Of a DNA stretch of 64,000 bases, positions 24,955 to 33,780 are shown piece by piece. The translations under genes were made by a program, and so were the position numbers. The notes under the pieces are model-generated. The model did no database searches and was not told the DNA's origin. It worked only from the letters and a program-made list of their open reading frames with translations. The stretch's first letter is position 1. Every line of letters begins with the position of its first letter. This DNA comes from HLUCCA09 sp965277275 (GTDB taxonomy: Bacteria; Pseudomonadota; Alphaproteobacteria; Rhodobacterales; Rhodobacteraceae): NCBI GenBank assembly GCA_965277275.1, contig CBDICG010000001.1:992001-1056000 (forward strand), read 5' to 3'.

Positions 24955-25854
24955 CTATCGGGCGGCTTGCGCCATGGGCGGTGCCGGCCGGAAGCGGCGG
25001 GCAAGTTCCGCGATATGCGCGGGTCCGATCTCGCAGCACCCACCCACGGTTGTAGCTCCGGTGTTCACCCATTCCTCGGCCAGGTCGGCGTAGCGGGCGG
25101 GCCCCACATCCTTGCGCGCCGTCAAGAGATCCGTCGTCGCGCCGATCTTGTTGAACCGCGGATCGATCCGCGTGAAACGGTTGGCGTAGGCTCCGAACGG
25201 CCGCCCCAACCGCCCGAGGATCGCGAGCCCCTGGGACACCGCTTCGGGCCGTGCGCAGTTGAGCAATACGCACTCCGGCGCGAACTCCGCCAGAACCGCG
25301 CCGATCTCGTCCAGCGGCTCACCCGACCGCAGGCGCGTACCGTCCTCGTCGTCGACGCTGAACGCAACCCACACGGGCAGTCCGGCCACCCGAGCGCCCA
25401 TCAGCCCGCCACGGGCTTGCGCGACCGAAGACATCGTCTCCAGCAGCAGCACGTCGACATAAGGCGCCTGAAGCCGTGCGAGGCGCGCATAGACCTCTGC
25501 CGCAGCCTCGGGCGCGGGCGCATTCTCGGGCCGGTAGGAAAAACCGATCGGTCCAAGGCTGCCAGCCACAAGGCCATGCCCCGCTGCATCGCGCGAGCGG
25601 GCGGCGATCTTGCACGCCTGGGTGGTCAGCGCTTCGAGCTGATCGGCAAGGCCGAACTCCTCCAGGCGGTCGGGCAGCGCGGAGTAGGTGTTCGTCGTGG
25701 CGACGTCCGCCCCGGCGGCAAAGAACTCATCATGCACGGCACGCACCAGCTCCGGGGCGTCCACAAGCGCTTGCGTCGACCAGAGAGGCGTCGCGCGCCC
25801 GGCCCGGCGCACGAGCTCCTGGCCCATGCCGCCGTCGAGTAGTGTGATGGACAT
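24955..25854 (-). CDS. Homocysteine S-methyltransferase family protein
   Basis: 299 residues from ATG 25854 with a strong GGAGGGGAGAG leader. The N-terminus ITLLDGGMGQELVRR is typical of the family. Zinc-binding cysteines are visible in CVLLNCARPEAV and in the C-terminal GGCCEIGPAHI pair. These cytoplasmic enzymes transfer a methyl group to a thiol such as homocysteine from betaine, S-methylmethionine or similar donors. It lies 208 nt downstream of an aldehyde dehydrogenase in the same direction, so it may belong to that operon. A betaine-related role is possible but not shown. Confidence 0.85.
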   Translation of the reverse strand: MSITLLDGGMGQELVRRAGRATPLWSTQALVDAPELVRAVHDEFFAAGADVATTNTYSALPDRLEEFGLADQLEALTTQACKIAARSRDAAGHGLVAGSLGPIGFSYRPENAPAPEAAAEVYARLARLQAPYVDVLLLETMSSVAQARGGLMGARVAGLPVWVAFSVDDEDGTRLRSGEPLDEIGAVLAEFAPECVLLNCARPEAVSQGLAILGRLGRPFGAYANRFTRIDPRFNKIGATTDLLTARKDVGPARYADLAEEWVNTGATTVGGCCEIGPAHIAELARRFRPAPPMAQAAR

Positions 25855-26062
25855 GCGTTCTCTCCCCTCCGCACGCCCCGCAGGTAGGCTCTGAAACCGC
25901 AAGGTCCAGAGCGATTGTGCAATTGGTGCTCCGGCATGCCCGGCCCCGAGCCCGGCGGAGGGCCGCGCACAAGAGGCGCCGACGGGGGCGATGCCGTGGG
26001 ATGGCGGGCCCCGGCCAAGCGACGGGAAAACGCAGCCCGCGCTCCGCGTGGCCGGGGGCCGC

Positions 26063-27532
26063 TCAGCGGATGACGAAGGGATTGGCCATCGGCCGGTCCG
26101 ACGTGTTGATCCACGTGGTCTTGGTGCGGGTGTAGTCCATCAGCGCCTCCACCCCGGCTTCCCGGCCATAGCCCGACCGGTTGAACCCGCCAAAGGGCGC
26201 GATGGGAGAGACCGCCCGGTAGGTGTTGATCCAGCAGATCCCGGCCCGCAACCTCTCGGACACGCGGTGCGCACGGGCGAGGTTCTGCGTGAAAACACCC
26301 GAGCCCAGCCCGTACTCCGACGCGTTCGCCAGCGCGATGGCTTCGTCCTCGGTGTCAAAGGGCAGAAGCGACATGACGGGGCCGAACATCTCGATCCTGA
26401 GCGTCTCCGTCTCGGGATCCGCGCATTCGACAAGGGTGGGCCTCATGAAGTTGCCGGGCCCATCGAGCGGCGCCCCGCCAAAGCGGATGGTCGCACCTTG
26501 GGCAACGGCGCGGGCGAGCGTTGCCTCGACCGTTTCAATCTGCGCCCGGGTGCAGAGCGGGCCGACATGGGTGCCGGCCTCCAGCGGATCACCGATGACA
26601 ATGCCCTGCGCCTTCTCCTCGATGAGCGCGGCAAGCTCGTCAAAGATCGGGCGGTGGATCAGGCCGCGTGATCCGGCCACGCAGGACTGGCCCGACGCCC
26701 CGAAATTCCCGGCGTTAAGCCCGTTTGCGGCCCCCTCCAGATCGGCATCGTCGAAGACGAGGATCGGCGATTTGCCGCCAAGCTCCAGCGAGGTCACGGC
26801 GAAGTTCTCGGCCGAGTTCCGCACCACGTGGCGCGCCGCAACCGGCCCGCCGGTAAAGGCGATCCGGTCGACCCGGGGGTGGCGGGTCAGCGGGATGGCG
26901 CAGTTTTCCGCGTCACCCGTGATGACGGAGACAACGCCCGCAGGAAAGCCCGCCGCCTCGATCAGCCGCGCGAACTCGAACATCGGCGCAGGCGCATGCT
27001 CGGAGGCTTTCAGAACGACGGTGCACCCCGCCGCGAGCGCGGGCCCGAGCTTCGTTGCCGTTAGGAACATCTGTGCGTTCCAGGGCACCACCGCGGCGAC
27101 AACGCCGATCGGCGCGCGCCGGGTGAAGACGTGCAGATCCGGCTTGTCGATCGGCAGGACAGCGCCTTCGAGCTTGTCCGCCAGCCCCGCAAAGTAGCGA
27201 TAGTAGTCGCCGACATAGGCTGTCTGCGCCGCCGTCTCCGCCAGAAGCTTGCCGCTGTCGGTGGTCTCGACGCGGCCGATCTCCTCTGCGTGCGCTTCCA
27301 CGAGATCGGCTAGACGATAGAGCAGCTTGCCCCGCGCCGTCTGGGTCATGTCACGCCACGCCGGATCCGCAAGCGCCCGCGCCGCAGCGGCGACAGCGCG
27401 ATCGACGTCCTCGGGCGCGGCACAGGCAAAAGTGGCCCACGGCGCCCCCGTGGCCGGGTTGTCCGAGGCCATCTGCTGGCCGGCGGCGCCGTCCACCCAG
27501 GCGCCATCGATAAAGAGCTGGTAGTGTCGCAT
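26063..27532 (-). CDS. NAD(P)-dependent aldehyde dehydrogenase (betaine-aldehyde/amino-aldehyde-type)
   Basis: 489 residues from ATG 27532; the open frame further upstream is antisense to the LLM gene. The catalytic Glu250 is in LELGGKSP and the nucleophile Cys284 in GASGQSCVAGSRG. PWNAQMFLTATKLGPALAAGC is the cofactor-binding region. It ends ALMDYTRTKTTWINTS. It probably oxidises an aldehyde made by the flavin-dependent oxidoreductase whose stop is only 8 nt upstream of its start. Substrate specificity cannot be read from sequence by eye. Confidence 0.88.
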   Translation of the reverse strand: MRHYQLFIDGAWVDGAAGQQMASDNPATGAPWATFACAAPEDVDRAVAAAARALADPAWRDMTQTARGKLLYRLADLVEAHAEEIGRVETTDSGKLLAETAAQTAYVGDYYRYFAGLADKLEGAVLPIDKPDLHVFTRRAPIGVVAAVVPWNAQMFLTATKLGPALAAGCTVVLKASEHAPAPMFEFARLIEAAGFPAGVVSVITGDAENCAIPLTRHPRVDRIAFTGGPVAARHVVRNSAENFAVTSLELGGKSPILVFDDADLEGAANGLNAGNFGASGQSCVAGSRGLIHRPIFDELAALIEEKAQGIVIGDPLEAGTHVGPLCTRAQIETVEATLARAVAQGATIRFGGAPLDGPGNFMRPTLVECADPETETLRIEMFGPVMSLLPFDTEDEAIALANASEYGLGSGVFTQNLARAHRVSERLRAGICWINTYRAVSPIAPFGGFNRSGYGREAGVEALMDYTRTKTTWINTSDRPMANPFVIR

Positions 27533-27540
27533 CGCACCCC

Positions 27541-28575
27541 TCAGGCGAATTTCGGCATCACGTCGTCGATGAAACGTGCGAGCGAGGCGCGCTTGCGCTC
27601 TCCGGTCATCCCGCTGTCGATCCAGAACGAGAATTCGTCGTAGCCGAGATCCTCGTAGCGTTTGATCTGATCCACAACCTGTTGCGCCGTGCCGACCGTC
27701 AGATCCCGGTGCATGTTCGCGGGCGACATCATCGGGTTGGACGCGATATCCGTGTCCGAAAGCGCTTCGATGTGCCCCTGCCGGACAGCCCGCTTGTTCT
27801 GGAACCACGCACCGAAGTAGCAGTAGAACCGATTGAGCTCCTGGCACGCACAGTCCAGATCCGCATCGTCGGACGCCACGTAGGTGTGGTGCAGCAGCAT
27901 GATCTTGGGGCGCGGGCCGTCATGGGCCGCGCAGGCATCGTTGAACCGGCCCATCAGCGAGGTGATCTCGTCGAACCCCTGCCAGAGCGGTGTCACCTGC
28001 ACGTTGAACCCGCTCTCCACGGCAAAGGCGTGGCTGTTGGGATCCCGCGCCGCGATCCAGATCGGCGGGCCATCGGGCTGCACGGGTTTGGGGGCCGCCG
28101 TGGTGGCCGGAAACGCATAGAACTCGCCCTCGTGCGCGCAGTCCCCCTCCCAGAGCTGGCGCAGCAAGGGAGCCGTCTCGCGCATCCGGAGCCCCGCCTC
28201 CATGGCGTCCATCCCGGGCATGAGCCGCTCGTATTCGTAGGAATAGGCGCCGCGCGCGATCCCGATCTCTAGCCGCCCCCCTGTCATGAGGTCGGTCGAG
28301 GCCGCCTCTCCGGCCAGCTTGATCGGGTGCCAGAAGGGCGCAACGATGGTGCCCGTTCCAAGCCGCACGTTCCTGGTGTGATGCGCCAGGTCGACGATCG
28401 AGAGAAACGGGTTCGGCGCGATCGTGAATTCCATCCCGTGGTGCTCCCCCGTCCAGATCGCCCGCATCCCGCCGTCATCGGCCATCTTGCACAGCGACAG
28501 GAACTCCTCGCGCAACAGGTCATGGGGTTGGTCCGGCGTAAGGCGTTCCATGTGAGCAAAGAGCGAGAATTCCAT
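27541..28575 (-). CDS. LLM class flavin-dependent oxidoreductase (bacterial luciferase-like)
   Basis: 344 residues from ATG 28575, with GGAG about 12 nt upstream. The luciferase-like fold is shown by MEFSLFAHMERL, AIWTGEHHGMEF, LGTGTIVAPFWHPIKLAGEAASTDLMTGGRLEIGIARG. These enzymes use reduced flavin and O2 to hydroxylate or cleave substrates and normally need a separate flavin reductase, which is not visible nearby. It sits between an alpha/beta hydrolase and an aldehyde dehydrogenase, so an oxidative degradation of an ester- or amide-containing compound with an aldehyde intermediate is a reasonable reading. Confidence 0.87.
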   Translation of the reverse strand: MEFSLFAHMERLTPDQPHDLLREEFLSLCKMADDGGMRAIWTGEHHGMEFTIAPNPFLSIVDLAHHTRNVRLGTGTIVAPFWHPIKLAGEAASTDLMTGGRLEIGIARGAYSYEYERLMPGMDAMEAGLRMRETAPLLRQLWEGDCAHEGEFYAFPATTAAPKPVQPDGPPIWIAARDPNSHAFAVESGFNVQVTPLWQGFDEITSLMGRFNDACAAHDGPRPKIMLLHHTYVASDDADLDCACQELNRFYCYFGAWFQNKRAVRQGHIEALSDTDIASNPMMSPANMHRDLTVGTAQQVVDQIKRYEDLGYDEFSFWIDSGMTGERKRASLARFIDDVMPKFA

Positions 28576-28674
28576 GGCGTCATATTCTCCTTTGAAGCCG
28601 GTCGGTTTGGAGCATGCCGGCGCCCTGGCCGGGGCGGCCGAAGCTGACATGCACCCATGGATTGCCCTGCCGCT

Positions 28675-29454
28675 TCATGCGGAAGCTCCATGAAGGAAGT
28701 CGCGCAGCGCCGCAGTCACAGCGTCGGGATGCGTCATCGGCATCATGTGCGCGGCGCCGGGAACGATCAGCACGCGGCCAGCGGGCGCTAGATCCGCCAT
28801 CGCTTCGGACATGGCCGGCGTGGAGTTGGGCTCATCCGCTCCTGTACAAAAGAGCGCGGGGCAGCCGAGGGCCGCCAAGGCCCCCGCCTCCGGGCCATCC
28901 TCGGCGGCAAACACGCGGTAGGCATCGCGGTAGCCCGCCGGATCAACCGCCGTCAGCCAGCGCAGACACGCCCCCGACGCCGCAGAGCGCGTGCGGCCAA
29001 ACCAGCGCGCAAGGGTCGGCTGCGGATCGGCGCTGGCTCCGGGGTCGAGGGCTTCGGCCCGCGCGCGCACGGCAGCCGAGGCTTCCGGCGACCGCCGGTA
29101 GATCGCGTTGAGAGCGGCGACGCCGCGCACGCGCGATGGTGCGCGCACCGCAAGATCGAGAGCCATCATCGCACCCATCGAATGCCCCGCCACCCATGTC
29201 GGCCCCTCCAGCGCGTCGAGGATCGGTGCGGTATAGGCCGCAAGCGTCGCCGCATCCGGCAAGGGCGGTGTCTCGCCATGGCCCGGCATGTCCGGGGCCA
29301 CGATGTCGAAATCCGCCGAGAGCGCGTCGATCTGTGCGTTCCACGCTTCCGCCCGAAGCCCGACGCCGTGCAAAAGCAGGAGCCGTGGGCCCGATCCGCA
29401 CCGGATCGCACGCAGAGCTCCGAAATCGGTTCTCGGACGATCAGACCACATCAT
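28675..29454 (-). CDS. Alpha/beta fold hydrolase
   Basis: 259 residues from ATG 29454 (a second ATG follows immediately). The oxyanion-hole segment LLLLHGVGLRAEAW, the acid-turn region PDMPGHGETPP and the nucleophile elbow VAGHSMGAMMALDL (Ser92) are clear. The late His lies in PGAAHMMPMTHPDAV. It hydrolyses an ester, lactone or enol-lactone of unknown identity. It is first in a leftward run (hydrolase, LLM, aldehyde dehydrogenase, perhaps homocysteine methyltransferase) and is divergent from a GcvA-type LysR regulator 337 nt away. Confidence 0.85.
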   Translation of the reverse strand: MMWSDRPRTDFGALRAIRCGSGPRLLLLHGVGLRAEAWNAQIDALSADFDIVAPDMPGHGETPPLPDAATLAAYTAPILDALEGPTWVAGHSMGAMMALDLAVRAPSRVRGVAALNAIYRRSPEASAAVRARAEALDPGASADPQPTLARWFGRTRSAASGACLRWLTAVDPAGYRDAYRVFAAEDGPEAGALAALGCPALFCTGADEPNSTPAMSEAMADLAPAGRVLIVPGAAHMMPMTHPDAVTAALRDFLHGASA

Positions 29455-29761
29455 GCCCGCCTGCCCGGATGGGGCCTTCGCGATCCTGCACCCCTCAGTG
29501 CAAGCCGCCCGCGCCCGGACAATCGACACGCTGCACCCAGCCCCAAGGGCTGGGCGACGTTGGCGCACTCATTCATGCCCCCTGTCCCGCGCTCCCAGCG
29601 GGATCGCCCGGAGCCCGGCAGGGCCTCGCCTTCGGCGACGAAACCGGCGCGACAGGTCCGGTGAACGCGCATGCAAATGACCGGGCCCATGGCTCTCTCC
29701 TCCGGCCCGGCATTATTTTCCGCTGCCCGGATTTGACAAACGAGGAATACGGGGGCAAACC

Positions 29762-29778
29762 CATTAGCATCACTAATG
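29762..29778. promoter_or_regulatory. GcvA-type LysR box (CATTAG-N5-CTAATG)
   Basis: CATTAGCATCACTAATG is a perfect 6-bp inverted repeat with a 5-nt spacer. It contains the CTAAT element known from GcvA binding sites. It stands 13 nt before the start of the GcvA-type regulator at 29792, a position suited to autorepression. Confidence 0.65.
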
Positions 29779-29791
29779 CCTCGGTTGACCC

Positions 29792-30637
29792 ATGGCCCGT
29801 CCCCTGCCCCCGCTGACATGGTTTCGGTCTTTCGAGGCCGCCGCGCGGCGGCTCAGCTTCACCGCCGCCGCCGACGAACTGGGGCTGACCCAATCGGCCA
29901 TCAGCCAGCAGGTCCGGTCGCTGGAGATGCGTCTCGGCACCACGCTCTTTCACCGCAAGCCGCGCGGCCTCGCACTCACCGATGACGGTCGCAAGCTCCT
30001 GCCGAGGGTCACCTCCTCGCTGGATCTGTTGTTCGAAGCCACCGCCACCTTCGATGCCGGGCCGACCACCGGCCTGATCTCGGTTGCCACGTCGATCAGC
30101 GTAGCCCGCTGGATCATCGCCCCGCATCTGAGCGGCTTTCTCGACACCCGCCCGGATCTGCGCATCCGTATCCAGGGGACGATCTGGCCAGACGACTTCA
30201 AGGCGACGTTGGCCGATGTCGAGATCCGGTTCGGCTCGGAGGCGCAGGTCGGGCGGGGCGCGGAGCGGCTTCTGCCGGACGCGCTGATCGCCGTAGCGGC
30301 CCCGTCGGTGGGGGCCGATCTCGCATCGGGGCGATTGATCGAGGCGGTCGGCGTCTCGTCGAACTGGAAAGACTGGGCGCGCGTCGCCGCGATGCCGGTC
30401 GCGGCGCCGTCGATCTATGTGGATTCCCACGGGGCCGCGCTCGATCTCGCCGTGTCGGGCGGGGGGATTGCCCTGACCAGCGCGCTGCTGGCGCGCCCGG
30501 CCCTTGCGCAGGGGCGTCTGAAACAGGTCAGCGACGTGTCCTTGCCGAGCAGCGAGGGCTACTTTCTCGCAATCCCCTCCGACGCGCCCGACGCCCGCGC
30601 CTTCGGCGACTGGCTGCGCGCCCTCGTCCGGATGTAG
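29792..30637 (+). CDS. GcvA-type LysR family transcriptional regulator
   Basis: 281 residues. It opens RPLPPLTWFRSFEAAARRLSFTAAADELGLTQSAISQQVRSLE, the near-invariant HTH of the GcvA subgroup, followed by LFHRKPRGLALTDDG and a LysR effector domain (ISVATSISVARWIIAPHLSGF). Members control amino-acid or small-molecule catabolic genes next to them. Here the divergent target would be the hydrolase/LLM/aldehyde dehydrogenase run. The CTAAT-type dyad at 29762-29778 supports direct binding in this spacer. Confidence 0.9.
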   Translation: MARPLPPLTWFRSFEAAARRLSFTAAADELGLTQSAISQQVRSLEMRLGTTLFHRKPRGLALTDDGRKLLPRVTSSLDLLFEATATFDAGPTTGLISVATSISVARWIIAPHLSGFLDTRPDLRIRIQGTIWPDDFKATLADVEIRFGSEAQVGRGAERLLPDALIAVAAPSVGADLASGRLIEAVGVSSNWKDWARVAAMPVAAPSIYVDSHGAALDLAVSGGGIALTSALLARPALAQGRLKQVSDVSLPSSEGYFLAIPSDAPDARAFGDWLRALVRM

Positions 30638-31108
30638 CCCTATCCGTGTCCGTCCACCGCCTGGCGCTTTCCGTCTGCTCGCCGCTCCGCCCGCCGAGAC
30701 CCAACTCGCCGCGACCGCGCACGATCCACGACGCGCAAGAAAAGCCCACGTCGCCGCGCCCGCCCGCTTCCCCGGACCGCTTCGCGCCGCGCTTCGCCGA
30801 TCTCGCCGCCATCATGCGCGCGCCAATTGCCATCGGTCTCGGCGGCGCGGACACCGGTGTCTTCGTTGTTCCGTGTAGCGGCGCCCTGACCAACCGCCCA
30901 AGCGCGCGCATCGGGCCGTGCGAGATCCTCTGCCTCCTTGCCGAGCATGTGGCCAATCGGTAAGCATGACGCACAGTTAACAGGCGTGTACGCGCCTCGT
31001 GCCAAAGAATTGGGCGAAGCCGCTTCCGGTGACGACAATCCGCGCGCTGCAAATCGTCTGGCGGCGGGGCCGCGACTAGGGTCCGCCCATCCAACAAGGG
31101 GGAATGCT
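30638..31108. other. Intergenic region before the NitT/TauT-type transporter
   Basis: 471 nt with the regulator stop on one side and the transporter SBP start on the other. Possible small frames are GC-driven and lack RBS or family resemblance. It probably carries the promoter for the transporter operon; AAGGGGGAA at 31096-31104 is that operon's RBS. Confidence 0.5.
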
Positions 31109-32122
31109 ATGATGCTGCGCACTGCCAAGTCATTGATCACCGGGGCCGGGGCCGCTGCCATCGCGCTGACCGTTTCGGTCTCAAGCGCCAAGGCCGAAGA
31201 CACGATCAGCTGTGTCTTCCCGTTCTGGTTCGGCTTTGCGCCGGTCTTCGTGGCTGACAAGATGGGCTACTTCGCCGAAGAAGAGCTGACCGTGACATGG
31301 GCGTTCGACAACGACCGCGCCAACGTTCTGCCCGCGCTCGAAACCGGCGCCATCGACTGCACGATGCGCACCATCGGCGAGAGCATGGCCCGCCCGCGCA
31401 CCTCCGACACCTCGGGTGTCATCATCGGCACGATCGACATCTCCGTCGGCGCCGACGGCGTGGTCGCCGGGCCCGGCATCGAAACGGTCGAGGATCTGGT
31501 GGGCAAGACCTTCGCCGGCGAGATCAACCACCCCGGCACCGTTCTGACCCAGTTCGCGCTGAACGAGATCGGCAAGTCGGTCGCGGATCTCGATATCCGC
31601 CTCATCAACACCGACGATTCCATCGCCGTTTTCGAGGATGACAGCGTCGCCGCCGTCGCCACGTGGGAGCCGATGCTGAGCCAGATCGTCAACAACACCT
31701 CGCGCGAGGGCTCGAAGGTGCTGCTCGATTCAGGCGATTACGAGGGCCTGATCACCGACATCATCCTGGTGCGCACCGACGACTACCAGGAAAACCCCGA
31801 GAAATACGCCAAGTTCCTGCGCGGCATCTACCGCGCCATCGACGTCTACGTCGCCGATGCGGACGAGTTCATCGCGCTTTCCGCGCCCGAGTTCGGCGTG
31901 CCGGAGGCCGAGATGAAAGAAGCGCTCGCAGGGGTGAAATACACCACCTACGAGGAAACGCTCGAGTACATGCCGATGTCCGGCGACGGCAAGCTGCGCG
32001 AGGTCTTCGACAGCTTCAACGAGATCAACATGTCGCTGGAGCTGCAGGACGCGCCGCTGCCCTATGCGCCCTACATCGACGGCTCCCTATTGCCCGATCT
32101 CTTCGAGGGCAAGACGCGCTAA
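31109..32122 (+). CDS. NMT1/THI5-like ABC transporter substrate-binding protein (NitT/TauT class)
   Basis: 337 residues from ATG 31109 (AAGGGGG upstream; the frame is open further but leaderless). A Sec signal of about 29 residues ends SVSSAKA-EDT. The mature protein has the SsuA/THI5 pattern FAPVFVADKMGYFAEEELTV and VEDLVGKTFAGEINHPGTV. Such proteins bind taurine, sulfonates, pyrimidine precursors, riboflavin or aromatic acids. The unusual DCTMRTIGE segment replaces the usual Gly-rich binding loop, so the ligand is unknown. It heads an operon with permease, ATPase and two SDR enzymes. Confidence 0.85.
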   Translation: MMLRTAKSLITGAGAAAIALTVSVSSAKAEDTISCVFPFWFGFAPVFVADKMGYFAEEELTVTWAFDNDRANVLPALETGAIDCTMRTIGESMARPRTSDTSGVIIGTIDISVGADGVVAGPGIETVEDLVGKTFAGEINHPGTVLTQFALNEIGKSVADLDIRLINTDDSIAVFEDDSVAAVATWEPMLSQIVNNTSREGSKVLLDSGDYEGLITDIILVRTDDYQENPEKYAKFLRGIYRAIDVYVADADEFIALSAPEFGVPEAEMKEALAGVKYTTYEETLEYMPMSGDGKLREVFDSFNEINMSLELQDAPLPYAPYIDGSLLPDLFEGKTR

Positions 32123-32131
32123 GCCCGCCTG

Positions 32132-32908
32132 ATGTGGGTCTTCCGCAAGCCGATCCCCCGCCAGACCGAGCTCTTGCTTGGCTTGGCGGGGCTGCTGACG
32201 TTCCTCGGCCTGTGGCAGGCCGTGGCCCTGTCCGGCTGGGTCAAACCGCAGTTCCTGCCCACGCCCGCCGCCGTCGTCGAAGCCTTCGGGCGGCTCTTCA
32301 CCGAGCGCGACTTTGCCGGCGACATCGTGATTTCCGTCGGGCGGGTCTGGTTCGCGTTCCTGCTGTCGGTGATGATCGCGGTGCCGCTGGGGCTGATGAT
32401 GGCGTGCTTTCGCGCCGTGGGTGCCTTCTTCGAACCCTTCATCGACTTCGTGCGCTACCTGCCCGTGCCCGCACTGGTGCCGCTCCTCATCATCTGGTTC
32501 GGCGTTGGCGAGGCCTCGAAGATCGCCGTGCTCTTCATGGGCACGTTCTTCCAGCTCGTGCTGCTGATCTCGGACGACACCAAGCGCGTGCCCTCAGAAT
32601 ACGTTGAATCCGGCTTCACGCTCGGCGCCAACAAGTGGCAGATCATGCGCGATATCATCGTGCCGGCCGCTCTGCCCAACATCGTCGACAACCTGCGCAT
32701 CACGCTCGGCTGGTGCTGGACGTATCTCATCATCGCCGAGATCGTCGCCGCCTCCTCCGGCATCGGCCACGTGATCTGGTCGCTGCGCCGCTTCGTCAAG
32801 ACGCCCGAGGTCATGGCCGGGATCGTGGCCATCGGGATCATCGGCCTGCTGACGGATCAAGCGTTCCGCTACGTCCACCGCCGCGCCTTCCGCTACCTGG
32901 ACCGCTAG
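32132..32908 (+). CDS. ABC transporter permease (SsuC/TauC family)
   Basis: 258 residues with six membrane segments, starting FRKPIPRQTELLLGLAGLLTFLGLW. The EAA-type coupling loop is visible in YVESGFTLGANKWQIMRDIIVPAALPNIVDNLRITLG, with the family-typical WTYLIIAEIVAASSGIGHVIW after it. It starts 9 nt after the SBP stop and forms the membrane channel of the importer. Confidence 0.9.
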   Translation: MWVFRKPIPRQTELLLGLAGLLTFLGLWQAVALSGWVKPQFLPTPAAVVEAFGRLFTERDFAGDIVISVGRVWFAFLLSVMIAVPLGLMMACFRAVGAFFEPFIDFVRYLPVPALVPLLIIWFGVGEASKIAVLFMGTFFQLVLLISDDTKRVPSEYVESGFTLGANKWQIMRDIIVPAALPNIVDNLRITLGWCWTYLIIAEIVAASSGIGHVIWSLRRFVKTPEVMAGIVAIGIIGLLTDQAFRYVHRRAFRYLDR

Positions 32909-32973
32909 AGCATGACGCGTTGCATTTTCCCCGGCCCCAACCGTTCCCCTCGCGCCCGGAAAGCGTCCTGACG

Positions 32974-33780
32974 ATGGCCTATCTCCAGCTCAACACCGTC
33001 ACCAAGACGTTCCACGCCGAAGGCCGCGAGGTGCAGGCGGTCACGCCCGTCACCCTCGGGATCGACCGGGGCCAGATCGTCACGTTCGTCGGCCCCTCGG
33101 GCTGCGGCAAGACCACGCTGATGCGCATGGTCGGCGGGCTCGAAACACCGACATCGGGCGAGATCCTGCTCGACGGCGATCCCCTCGGGGGCCCCGACCG
33201 GCGGCGCGGCATGGTGTTTCAGTCCTACGCCGCGTTCCCGTGGAAAACGGTCGAGGGCAACATCCGCATGGGCTTCCGCTACCGGCGCGACCTGAACGCG
33301 GCCGACAAGGAAGAGGGCGTGCGCCGCCTGACCGAGCTCGTCGGCCTGCAGGGCTTCGAGAAGAGCTACACCAACCGGATCTCCGGCGGCATGCGCCAGC
33401 GCGTGGCCATCGCCCGCACCCTCGCCGCCGACCCCGATGTGCTGCTGATGGACGAGCCATTCGGCGCGCTCGACGCTCTGACCCGCGAGCACCTGCAGAC
33501 CCAGCTTTTGCGCATCAACCAGGCCGAGCACAAGACGACCATCTTCGTCACCCATGACGTCGAGGAGGCGATCCTGCTGGCGCACCGCCTCATCGTCTTC
33601 TCCGCCCGCCCCGCGCGCGTGCTCGACGACATCGACGTCACCGCGATCCTGCCGGTCGAGGCCCGCGATCAGGAGGTGCGCGACCTGCCCGAGTTCCTCA
33701 AGCTGCGCCACCGCGTGCAGGAGGTGCTGCGCGGCGAGCAGCGGCGGGCCGAGCGCGAGGCGATTGCAAATGCCTCCTGA
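32974..33780 (+). CDS. ABC transporter ATP-binding protein (SsuB/TauB family)
   Basis: 268 residues from ATG 32974. Walker A GPSGCGKTT (near residue 40), the Q-loop in MVFQSYAAFPWKTVEGN typical of the nitrate/taurine class, signature ISGGMRQRVAIART, Walker B VLLMDEPFGALDAL and switch TIFVTHDVEEAILLAHR. It ends 10 nt inside the next gene's frame: the SDR gene begins at 33770, before this stop at 33778-33780. Confidence 0.92.
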   Translation: MAYLQLNTVTKTFHAEGREVQAVTPVTLGIDRGQIVTFVGPSGCGKTTLMRMVGGLETPTSGEILLDGDPLGGPDRRRGMVFQSYAAFPWKTVEGNIRMGFRYRRDLNAADKEEGVRRLTELVGLQGFEKSYTNRISGGMRQRVAIARTLAADPDVLLMDEPFGALDALTREHLQTQLLRINQAEHKTTIFVTHDVEEAILLAHRLIVFSARPARVLDDIDVTAILPVEARDQEVRDLPEFLKLRHRVQEVLRGEQRRAEREAIANAS

